Source of the DNA: Strigamia acuminata
Lineage: Eukaryota; Arthropoda; Chilopoda; Geophilomorpha; Linotaeniidae
Length of the DNA: 64,000 nucleotides
NCBI GenBank assembly: GCA_949358305.1
Contig: OX442315.1
Span: 13,666,427 to 13,730,426 of the forward strand
Direction: 5' to 3'
In this document: one piece after another, positions 9,955 through 18,463 of the stretch
Position numbering within the stretch: the first letter of the stretch is position 1
Layout of the letters: every line of letters begins with the position of its first letter
Notes under the pieces: model-generated
Seen by the model: the letters and a program-made list of their open reading frames with translations, nothing else
Databases searched by the model: none
Told to the model about the DNA's origin: nothing
Made by a program: the position numbers and the translations under genes

Positions 9955-12900
9955 ATGGATAATTTCATCGTTTTGCTGGAGTGTGAGCTCATTCCGCGAG
10001 CAAACGACGCACTGCGCTCATTATTTCGCTCGTTATGGGAAAAATCGACCGGAAAACGCTGGAAAAACCGACCGGAAGACGGCCAAGACTTTATTTCATC
10101 CACCTGGAAGTCAATTTGGACCAGCGCAACGTGCAGACAGAAACAATTAATCAAATCGGGCAACGTTAATCTATGGAATCTCAAGTTACTCAACCATATA
10201 CTGCAGAAAATGGAGTCGAATGAAGACTATAAAACCAAAATTCGCAAACTATCCGACGCCTACGACGCTCTGAGGGGTAAAACTGCCATAACCCAAGCCC
10301 AATACAACGTCATTAAAGATGCCGTAGATGAATTGTCAACCACACTTCACGATCTATCGGAAGATGTTGAAAATGTGAATTTAAACGACGACGACGAAAC
10401 CATTTTGAGTTCCTTCTTGGCCTGCAACTTACAGCGTGCGGGGCAGAACTTTTTGGAGCAAAAGCAGTACACGAGCGCTATTGATTCGTACACGGAAGCC
10501 ATCAAGCTGCCCAAACTCAAGAGGCGTGACCTGGCGGAGTTGTACGTCGATCGGTGCAAATTATATCTCGAAGAACCAGCGACAATGAGCGGTTTAATGA
10601 TGCTTACGAAAGGATCTAGCAAGCAATTAGCCCTGGAAGATGCAAAAAGAGCCGTGCAGCTGTACCCGAAGTGGATTAAAGGTTATTTAAGTATGGGAAG
10701 TGCGTATTACGCTTTAAATAAGCACGAGAAAGCGTTGAACTGCATTGGTTTAGCTGCTCAACTTGGCGAGTTGCCACCAGAGATCGCTGAAATTCGAGAA
10801 AAATGCAGGGAAATTGTGGAATCCAAGACAATTGGTGGTAAAAAACATGCAAAGCTTGTCTACAGGTTAATTCGAATGGGTTTGACGTTGGAAATGTTTG
10901 AAGAAATGGATAAAGTGTTAAAGGATCGCTCCGATCCGATCGCCATTGTGTGGCAAGCTCACAGATGCATGCTGGGATTAGACCGGGAGAAGAACTGCGA
11001 GTTGGGGATCGAGCTGTACACGCAGGCGGCGACGGCGGGCAACGCCGAAGCGAAATATAGTTTGGGGATGATTTACAGGGAAGGTGAGGTGGTCGATTGC
11101 GATTTGAAGAGGTCCGTGGAGCTGCTCGAGGACGCGGCGAGTGCGGTTTGTAAACGGGGAATGGCGTCGCTCGGCGTGAGCGAAGCGCAGTTTGAACTCG
11201 GCATCATGCGCCTGAAAGCCAAAGGTGTGTCACGTGATTATGAGAAGGCGGTCGATTGGTTGGTGAAGTCGAGCAAGAATGGAAACAAAATGGCGGCCAG
11301 CGTGCTCGGGAATTTTTATTTGCTCGGCAACTGCGTGGATAAGGACGAGGGCAAAGCGGTTCAGTTCTGGAAGTTGGGAGCGCAGAGATATAACGTCATT
11401 TCAATGCAGAATTTGGCCGAGTACTACATAACTTGTGACGTAGATCCGGACAAGGCGCTCGAATGGCATCGTCGCGCCATCGAATCGGGTTTCGTCGACG
11501 GGGATAATTCGAAAGCATTTATTTCGATGGTTGAAAGGATTAAGAAAGATTTCGAGGCGGATGACGCAGAAATGGTTCGTTGGGAGAAGAAAAATGGCTT
11601 CTCGCACTTGGATTGCCGGATGAAAGAGCGTAGGCTACGATACATCGAGAGCAAAGTTCCCGGATCGACTCAGCTCGCTAAATATTTGAGCGGTTTGCGC
11701 AGCAGTGAATGTCTAAAGTGCGGTTACGAGGTGAAGAAGGAAAGAAAATTCGACGAAGGCGTGATAAACGAGTTTGCGGGGAAAGGGTACGCGACTGCGA
11801 TTAAATTGCGGAAAGCCATTGAACATTTTAAAACCGGATTTGTGCATTTGCAGTTATATGGGCGGAAATGTTGGACGGTTATTGTGCACGAGCTCGCGCA
11901 GAGTTTTCGCATCACCGAGGATCTCTTCCAGTGGAATTACCATACTCTTTTGAAAGTGTATGACGTCATTGAATGGGCGCAGCGCTGCGCCGGCGTATGT
12001 CAGAAATCCGAACTGGATAGAGACATTCGGGTTTGTTACGTCATGCTTAATGCGGATAAGATGGATTATGTTATCGAAAAGCTTAAGGAAAGCATTGGAT
12101 TGTATCCCGACGATTTGTGGTTCAAGAAGACGTTCTGTTCGTTTATAGGAGTCGTTTCCGCGCACGCGGATGGAGTCAAAATGGCGGAAGAAGGTTTGTC
12201 GAAGGACCCGGATAACTTGGATTTTTTATACTTGCGATGGGATCATCTGAGAAATCTCGCGAGGTACGATGAGAAAGCCGTGTTCGAAGCTCACGAGAAG
12301 TTTCTCGCAGTGGCGCCGCCAGATGACCGCAGAGTACCCAAAGTTTATTATTCAATGGCGTGCGATCAAGTTATAGAATGCGGCTGTAGCGAAAAACCGA
12401 AATTGGGCTTGAAAGAGCGAAAAGTGAGGGTGGATACGGCGGCTAAATACTACAAACTAGGACTTGAAGCCGAAAAGAATCAAATTCCATGTTTCTTACC
12501 GGTCACTTGTGACGAAAAGCGATTTTTAGATGAAATGATGGCGTTGAAACAGTTCAAGGCGGCCGTGGATCGACAGCGCACTACGGAAACACTAAAACCC
12601 GACGTGAAAAAGACGCTGAAGAAGCCGAGCAAAGCGAAACGAGAATTGCCAAAAGAAGATCCGGAAGTTTTAATGCGGAAACAACGACTAGCCAAGCTGA
12701 CGGATCCGTACCGAGAGGGCGTCATTCGGGAGCATCGCCACGTGATCAAACTGAAACCGCACAAAAGATGGACATTATTCACGGCGAATTTGACTTTCCG
12801 AACAAAGTATGAACAGGAAGGACCTCCGCAGTTGGCGGAAGTGAAGTCGATTACTCTTCAAGAGATGGACCCGTTTAAGGAACATGTGTACAAGGGTTTC

Positions 12901-13299
12901 GAGTTGAAATGTTACGTCATCGATGAGCCCACGCTGGGGTTGTCGGGCGTCGGGATTGTCGTGGAGGACCAAAATGGCGACGTGCAGCGCGCTTGCGTGT
13001 GCAATGTAAGCCAGGACTCGACGGTGCGTGAGAAAATTGGGTATGGATGTAAAATAATAATTTTAAATCCGTATTTTCTAATTGCGATGGATGGGAAGGC
13101 GGTTATACGTGTTGATGACGTGGGAAGTGTGATTTTTGAGTCGGGGCCGGATGGGAGTCGGTGTCGGTATTGCGGGAAGGTTGGCTCGTTTTTGACGTGC
13201 GGGAGATGCAACAAAGCTCGTTATTGCTCAAAGGAGTGCCAGGTTGGCGATTGGAAGATTTTGAGACATAAGTTTGTGTGTGGCAGTCTTTTGAAATGA
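9955..13299 (+). CDS. Gene C: full-length TPR / Sel1 / MYND protein
   Basis: The product is 1,114 aa and is the best intact reference for the family in this window. It has TPR-like helices at about 155-272, then a segment of about 50 residues (LVYRLIRMGLTLEMF...QAHRCMLGLDR) that gene B lacks and gene F mostly lacks, then Sel1-like repeats (KYSLGMIYREGEVVD, QFELGIMRLKAKGVS, ASVLGNFYLLGNC), a long helical middle, the conserved domain and a MYND finger at about 1070-1112 with all eight zinc ligands. Only one copy of the lysine-rich linker repeat is present. I see no signal peptide or membrane segment, so a soluble scaffold or adaptor is inferred. The biochemical function is unknown to me. Confidence 0.9.
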   Translation: MDNFIVLLECELIPRANDALRSLFRSLWEKSTGKRWKNRPEDGQDFISSTWKSIWTSATCRQKQLIKSGNVNLWNLKLLNHILQKMESNEDYKTKIRKLSDAYDALRGKTAITQAQYNVIKDAVDELSTTLHDLSEDVENVNLNDDDETILSSFLACNLQRAGQNFLEQKQYTSAIDSYTEAIKLPKLKRRDLAELYVDRCKLYLEEPATMSGLMMLTKGSSKQLALEDAKRAVQLYPKWIKGYLSMGSAYYALNKHEKALNCIGLAAQLGELPPEIAEIREKCREIVESKTIGGKKHAKLVYRLIRMGLTLEMFEEMDKVLKDRSDPIAIVWQAHRCMLGLDREKNCELGIELYTQAATAGNAEAKYSLGMIYREGEVVDCDLKRSVELLEDAASAVCKRGMASLGVSEAQFELGIMRLKAKGVSRDYEKAVDWLVKSSKNGNKMAASVLGNFYLLGNCVDKDEGKAVQFWKLGAQRYNVISMQNLAEYYITCDVDPDKALEWHRRAIESGFVDGDNSKAFISMVERIKKDFEADDAEMVRWEKKNGFSHLDCRMKERRLRYIESKVPGSTQLAKYLSGLRSSECLKCGYEVKKERKFDEGVINEFAGKGYATAIKLRKAIEHFKTGFVHLQLYGRKCWTVIVHELAQSFRITEDLFQWNYHTLLKVYDVIEWAQRCAGVCQKSELDRDIRVCYVMLNADKMDYVIEKLKESIGLYPDDLWFKKTFCSFIGVVSAHADGVKMAEEGLSKDPDNLDFLYLRWDHLRNLARYDEKAVFEAHEKFLAVAPPDDRRVPKVYYSMACDQVIECGCSEKPKLGLKERKVRVDTAAKYYKLGLEAEKNQIPCFLPVTCDEKRFLDEMMALKQFKAAVDRQRTTETLKPDVKKTLKKPSKAKRELPKEDPEVLMRKQRLAKLTDPYREGVIREHRHVIKLKPHKRWTLFTANLTFRTKYEQEGPPQLAEVKSITLQEMDPFKEHVYKGFELKCYVIDEPTLGLSGVGIVVEDQNGDVQRACVCNVSQDSTVREKIGYGCKIIILNPYFLIAMDGKAVIRVDDVGSVIFESGPDGSRCRYCGKVGSFLTCGRCNKARYCSKECQVGDWKILRHKFVCGSLLK

Positions 13300-13680
13300 T
13301 TTAGTTTGGAATTTTCTTTATTTTTTTTGTAGTAGAAATAATTCGTAATAATTGTATGAATACTCATGTTTTTTGTTGAATATTTGTGTTTTTTGTATTG
13401 AGATTAATGTGAATTAAGTTTTAGTTATTGGTAGTACTTTTTCTTGTTTTTATTTGAATTAAAGATTGGTTACTTGTGTAATTTCTTTGAATATTAATTA
13501 GGGTCAATATTAGTAGTGATTTCAAATAAGAGTCGCTATTTAGCAGTGTTGTCTAATATTAGCCAAACAATGCTAAAGTAAAGTAAGTAAACTCATTAAC
13601 AAAAGTAATTTCCAATTGGGTACCGAAATATAGTTGAGCTGCGATATAGCGAATTTCTTGTTTTATTGAATAGTTAAAAA
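13300..13680 (+). terminator. Gene C 3' UTR and intergenic tail
   Basis: This is the same flank as after gene B, with an ATTAAA hexamer at 13458-13463 as probable poly(A) signal, followed by shared intergenic sequence. No MITE is present at the position corresponding to 6821. Confidence 0.5.
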
Positions 13681-13688
13681 TTAATAAT

Positions 13689-13725
<37 letters not shown>

Positions 13726-13870
13726 CATGATGATTAATGAATAATAATAATAATTAATAATAATAATAATAATAATGATGATTAATGAATAATAATAATA
13801 ATTAATAATAATAATAATAATAATGATTAATGAATAATAATAATAATTAATAATAATATTGAATAATGAA
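13681..13870. repeat. AAT-rich microsatellite
   Basis: (AAT)n tracts are interrupted by GATGATTAATG or GATTAATG at roughly 60-bp intervals, giving a higher-order pattern of about three units. Only short related tracts occur at the paralogous sites near 43845 and 59885, so the array grew in this copy. Confidence 0.85.
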
Positions 13871-15246
13871 TAGTTAAAAATGGTTGGTTGACTGTAGAAC
13901 ACCACGTTGATAATTCTAACTGAATGATAGTAAATAAATATATTTATCATAAGAATTAGCGAAACAAGTTATAATAATATAGATCTATAGTATTATACAG
14001 TACTCGGGTTAAGAATTTAACCTCCTCTAAGAATCTAAAATATTCATGGATTAAAGAATTAATCCATTGCGGAATGTGTCATTCTGGATCCAGTTCCTGT
14101 GTCACAGGAGTGGTGGGATTTAATCCCACCAAGACTACATATTTCTCGACAACAGGAAGTTAGTTGGTTATATTTTTGGTTTCTTGTTGCTTGTCACTTG
14201 AAACCGGGCATTATTCGTGCATTATTCTGCAGAATAATGCAACCCCCGTCAACTGAAGACGAAGGTCTTGATGCTAATGTTCAAGTCTACTGCCTTGAAG
14301 AGAATGCACCACCGTGTTTGGAAAGTCTCCATTCTCCCTTCAGGGAAATGTGGCCATGTGCGATATGTAAGTGTTCAGTGATCGCTAGTAGCACCATTTA
14401 CTTTTGGGAATTGGTTCCATCCCTCCATGGTGCCAACAGAGTCTGTTTTGCAGTTACCACTAGTAGCACCATGTGTTTGGCCAGCCGATTTCCATTGTGA
14501 ATAATTATTCGTCCAAGGTGTCAACACAGTCCGTTTATCAGTAGTACCACATGTGGTTACACTGCTGTGTGGGGCCATGTTAGATTCTTTCCTGTACGAC
14601 AAAAAACCGCATGGTGTGACGAGTAGTTTTAACCCTATTTTATCGCAACATATCGGAAAACTGATTGTTAAAATGAATACAAGTTAAACAATCAACTAGC
14701 GATTTAATTTATTACACCGAAACAATAGGTGCATTCAATTCCAAATTTGAAGAATCCGATTCTAAAAAATATGTCGCGTTTTGCATCATTTCCGCCAGGG
14801 AAAATCGAGATAATCGGTTTTTCGATTTGAAATTGAACGCGCCAGAGAACATACGCTTTACAAACCGGACATTTCCTAGACCGGACAAGTTCCTGGGACC
14901 CATCCTATGTCCGGGCTACACAGCTTACACTGTAGCTGCAGAAGTATTTGACTGCAGACACTTTAAAGTGAAATTGCACTACAAATGATGAAATCACCAC
15001 ATAAATTAATAAGTAATGTTTATTTTAATAATAAAAAAATATGCAATGAAAGATTTTACCAAATGACACTATAAAAATCACAAATAAACAATTATAAACA
15101 AAACTTATGCCATGAATTTCTTGCACGTTTTCCCAAATTCTCATCCATTTAATACATTTAATACATTTTCAATTAATCAAAATTTGACAACAAAAATAAA
15201 GTAAAAAATAAAAATACTGACACAAATTAGCAAAATTTATTCCCAT
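13871..15246. other. Intergenic DNA, no supported gene
   Basis: Bases 13871-14045 match the flank after gene E (about 59885-60070). The block 14930-15240 recurs at about 43895-44222. An inverted member of the dispersed repeat lies near 14745-14850. Between 14050 and 14700 a short ORF exists but has no recognisable domain or cassette, and I do not call it a gene. Confidence 0.5.
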
Positions 15247-15633
15247 TTAACACTAGAAGGGCCAGAATTTCGGCCTACCTAGAAAGGCCAAAACCGGTCA
15301 TAATGACCGGTTATGTTCAAATGTCGTTTTTATCAATTTTTAGCAAATGAAACAATTCCTAATTGTTTCCTCGGTCCTGCCACGTGTTTGTTCGTTCATT
15401 TAAACTTGTAAAAGGGAGCAAATTCCTCACACGGGTGAGCAATGTCAAACATAAATAATCAAACAACGACGAAAGCGCGAAATTATTGCCGACATCGAAA
15501 TCTAAACATCTAATTGGGCGCTCTCACACTCGCAAAATGACACCTCACGACTCACTCACCTATTATGGGAGACGTGAAAAATAAAAATTTAAAAAAATAA
15601 CAAAATAACAAAAAAAAATCTTACAAAATGAAT

Positions 15634-16090
15634 TCAACGCGACAAATTGGAACTGGAAATGGCAGACCCATAACTCGCAGCCGCATTCGACTCGCATTGT
15701 TTATCATCGAAACAATGCATGACCCTAAACAACGGCGCTTCGTGCAAAATAGCCGCATTCACATCATCCCTCTGCAGCCTCCTCAACGCCCCTATCAGCG
15801 TCCCGACAGTGCAATTCGAATTTAACTGCTTCCACTCCTCCAACACGCGAATCGTGCGACTCATGTTGAAGTCCGAGCGATTTGTACGGGTCCAACAACG
15901 ACGCCAGCGTCCGTTTCAGCGGAATAGGTAGCAACGAAACGGGCAAATCTTTGCCCCACACCATCCCGGCAACGGGCGACTTGAGACCGAAGCAGAGCAG
16001 TTCCACCAACGTGGTCGCGGTGTTGTTCTCCACCACGCCGCTCTCCAACTGCGCCGTCATGAAACAAGCCTCGTCTACCCCCTTGTTCTT
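15634..16090 (-). pseudogene. Captured death-domain-like gene fragment
   Basis: On the minus strand, one frame (down to about 15890) reads KDLPVSLLPIPLKRTLASLL, and the adjacent frame (from about 15885 down to 15634) reads TIRVLEEWKQLNSNC then TVGTLIGALRRLQRDDV. The second block matches the C-terminal helices of death domains of the MyD88/IRAK type (W, TVGxLI, L, RDDV pattern), and the first resembles the helix-1 region. The middle helices are missing and a frameshift joins the parts, so it is a broken fragment inside the piggyBac-like element. The family call rests on motif recall only; a chance resemblance is possible. Confidence 0.45.
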
Positions 16091-16133
16091 CTCCTCGTCC
16101 TCGACCTCGTTCTTACCCCCGCCCCCGCCCGCC

Positions 16134-16287
16134 AGGGCTGGACTGGGAACAAATTTATTACCGGGAAATCTGGGTGTCCAGGCCATAATTAATGAAGTCG
16201 GGACAGGCTACAGCAGGCCGCGACAGGCCAGAGCGGCCACGGGCCACCGGGAAACTCCCGGTAGCCGGCCGGACCAGTCCAGCACTG
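16134..16287. mobile_element. Palindromic short MITE nested in the piggyBac-like element
   Basis: This copy runs from AGGGCTGGACTGG to CCAGTCCAGCACT with largely self-complementary GC-rich arms (GGGAAAT, GGCCACGGGCC, TCCCGGTAGCC). Related copies lie at 16821-16963 in the opposite orientation and at 32607-32708. It appears to interrupt the element after the captured fragment. Confidence 0.6.
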
Positions 16288-16351
16288 CAGCCCGCGCCCA
16301 GACACTGGCCCTGCAGTTTCTGAAATTTCACTACAATCACCGCACTCAGGT

Positions 16352-16451
16352 TATTATTTTCCATGTCACAATCGAAATCGGAATCGGAATCATTCTCTGA
16401 ATTTTCAAACAAATTTTGATTTGACAGTCGCGATCGTTTGGAAGCAGCCAT
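16352..16451 (-). pseudogene. Possible piggyBac transposase N-terminal remnant
   Basis: An ATG at 16451 (minus strand) opens a short frame starting MAASKRSRLS and followed by an acidic DSDSDFD stretch. Basic then acidic N-termini are typical of piggyBac-type transposases, and the position just inside one end of a TTAA element fits. No catalytic core follows, because the rest has been replaced by other DNA. Confidence 0.4.
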
Positions 16452-16820
16452 GACAAGAAATGGCTTCAACTTACTAAGTTGGTGTATATATACCCGTGGA
16501 TAATACAGACGTTATATACACGTATCGGTTTGCGTATTGTTGCACCATTGGTGCACATTTTGTGAACGTATGGTTCACGTTATTTCCACCGGTCATTTTA
16601 ACCGGTTTTGGCCTTTCTAGGTCAATTGTCATTTTTTTCATTTTTTTTTAAGTAAAATACAATGTTTGCTGATTTATGATGTAAAGCATCATAAATCAGC
16701 TAAAGTGAAGAAATAACACAGTTGTAAACCCATTGGGTTTACTGCTACAGCTGTTGTAAACAGCTGTACCGGTCATTTTGACCGGTTTGGCCCTTCTAGT
16801 GTTAATTCACTAGGTGAGCT

Positions 16821-16963
16821 GTGCCGGACTAGCCCAGCGGGCTACCGGGAATTTCCCGTTGGCCCGTGGCCTGGTGACCCGTCCCTGTCCACCCTAGCCT
16901 GTACCCTGTGGTCTCACTCATCCCGATTTCCCGCTACTATATTTGTACCCAGTCTAGCCCTGA
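16821..16963. mobile_element. Palindromic short MITE, second copy
   Basis: It runs from CCGGACTAGCCC to CCAGTCTAGCCCTGATC and is an inverted relative of the copy at 16134-16287, sharing ACGGGCCAACGGGAAAT-type arms. It lies 16 bases outside the right TTAA of the piggyBac-like element. Confidence 0.6.
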
Positions 16964-17608
16964 TCATTGATCGTTATTTTTAAGCAGAAATACAGTGCTG
17001 ATTTTACGCCGTAGAGTTGCAGACGATTGTTATTATGAAGTACGTTTTAAGAGTTCTCGTTGAGTTTGCAGCTTCATTTTCCTAAAGTTTGCTAAGGTCG
17101 AAGTTTGAGTGAAAAATTGTGAAGTTTGGGCGTTTTTATGTTGAATGTGATTTTTTTTTTTTGTAAGCTTATTGTGGTGACGAAAAGAAAATTTTCTGAA
17201 TAAATGCACTTTTCATAAGGAAAACTTCATTTTTAGATAGACAATTGATATTAGATGTCAAACATTGATCTAAAATGAACAAAAATGCATTTTAAGGCAT
17301 AAAAGTGTAAATTAAACCTTGAAAAATAGATGAAAAAGGGATAAAAGTGCGTTTGGAGGCAGAAAAATGTAATTTTATACGTGAAATTTGACTATTTCAG
17401 GTGCAAAAATGTAATTTTCGAATAAAAATCACCAAAATCATCAAAAAGATCCTTAAATTGATGTACGAAATATCCCAAAAAATAATTTTTTTTTGAAAAA
17501 TTCAAAAAACACCCACAAAACGATCGGGATTTGTGGTTTTTACGCACAAATCAATGAAATTTTAAATATGTTTAGTAATTCACTGCGAGATCAAATTGAA
17601 TACAACGT
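16964..17608. other. AT-rich intergenic DNA
   Basis: I see no gene or complete element. A loosely repeated theme (AAAAATG..AATTTT, AAAAGTG) runs through 17200-17420. The last four bases (ACGT, 17605-17608) are one copy of the target duplication of retrotransposon 1. Confidence 0.4.
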
Positions 17609-18427
17609 TGTCGCGTCCTACCTGGTGATAGGTTTAATGAGCTAACGTGTGTTACTTTACCTGTGATTCTACTAAATATGTAAATTACCCAAATGAATAC
17701 TAAGTATATGTAAATGAACAAACAGGTTTATTCAATAGGCGTGAGCCTTAAAATACACTCAGTATAAAACTAGAGTCGACTTGGTCAGAGTCGAACAAAG
17801 GATTTCTCAAGATGGCGTCGTCGGTTCCGCGTGGTCGGCGGAACAAAGGCGGCGTCTCGAGTTGTCGTAAATTCGCCACGGATTCGTCGTTCACGGACGC
17901 GGTGGAATGCTCTTTCGAGTCTTCTATCCGTGCCTGTTGTCTAGGGGTTGGTTTTAGCGTCGCAAGGCTCCGTCCAGAAACGAGGAGTTTCTTACAGGGC
18001 ACTCGGACACTTTAGTGGTGGAATAACCGTGGGTCGGTTATTCGGTGTGAATTCACAAGGGTTATTTTCCTGCTTTCGCGGGAAATAAACACACAGTGTA
18101 AATTTGTGAGAGTTACAGTTGCACTGGAATCAGCGGTCCTCTATCAATCCTAACTTTTGGTGGAGTTGGCCTGACGGTGAGGTAGTTGCTGTGTTCTTGG
18201 TGTCGTTTGTGTAAGTTCTGCTTGTAGGGCGCGAAACTCTACCTGATATAGGCCAGGGTGAGGGGCCTGGCTCGGCCAATGGGGGCCGGCCACGCGTCAC
18301 CTCACCCCCTCGGGGCACGCGCTTCCCAGGGGGGGGAAGGCGGAGCCAACGCGAGGGAACTGACCTTTCCTAGTGACTCATGCGGATGGCGTCCACTGGA
18401 GGGACGACCACCCGCGGGGTCACCACA
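17609..18427 (-). repeat. 3' LTR of retrotransposon 1
   Basis: 819 bp, running TGTGGTGACC...GCGACA on the minus strand. It contains an inverted CCAAT-type ATTGG motif, a TATA-like CTATATCA near 18243-18250 and an AATAAA signal (17727-17732 on the complement). It differs from the 5' LTR at two visible positions. Confidence 0.93.
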
Positions 18428-18440
18428 CGTCCCTCCCCCA
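18428..18440 (-). other. Polypurine tract of retrotransposon 1
   Basis: TGGGGGAGGGACG lies directly before the 3' LTR on the minus strand, the normal plus-strand primer position. Element 2 has TGGAGGAGGGACG at the same place. Confidence 0.75.
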
Positions 18441-18463
18441 GCTTCGATCATCGATCGGGGCGA

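Larger units (their letters stand above)
15251..16801. mobile_element. piggyBac-like non-autonomous element, TTAA target
   Basis: The 1,551-bp element is bounded by TTAA at 15247-15250 and 16802-16805 with terminal inverted repeats CACTAGAAGGGCCA. A larger subterminal inverted repeat (CCTAGAAAGGCCAAAACCGG near 15279, inverted near 16602) and palindromes of ACCGGTCAT type follow inside. Near the right end a perfect 14-bp hairpin occupies 16668-16700. The paralogous locus near 8759 is uninterrupted. TTAA duplication and the CNCTAGAA-type end are typical of piggyBac. The interior holds a transposase-like N-terminal remnant, a nested MITE and a captured coding fragment. Confidence 0.8.

Noticed and set aside
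14099-14500. 133-codon ORF after the microsatellite
   Set aside because: No recognisable domain, no cassette, and the surrounding sequence has no coding character.
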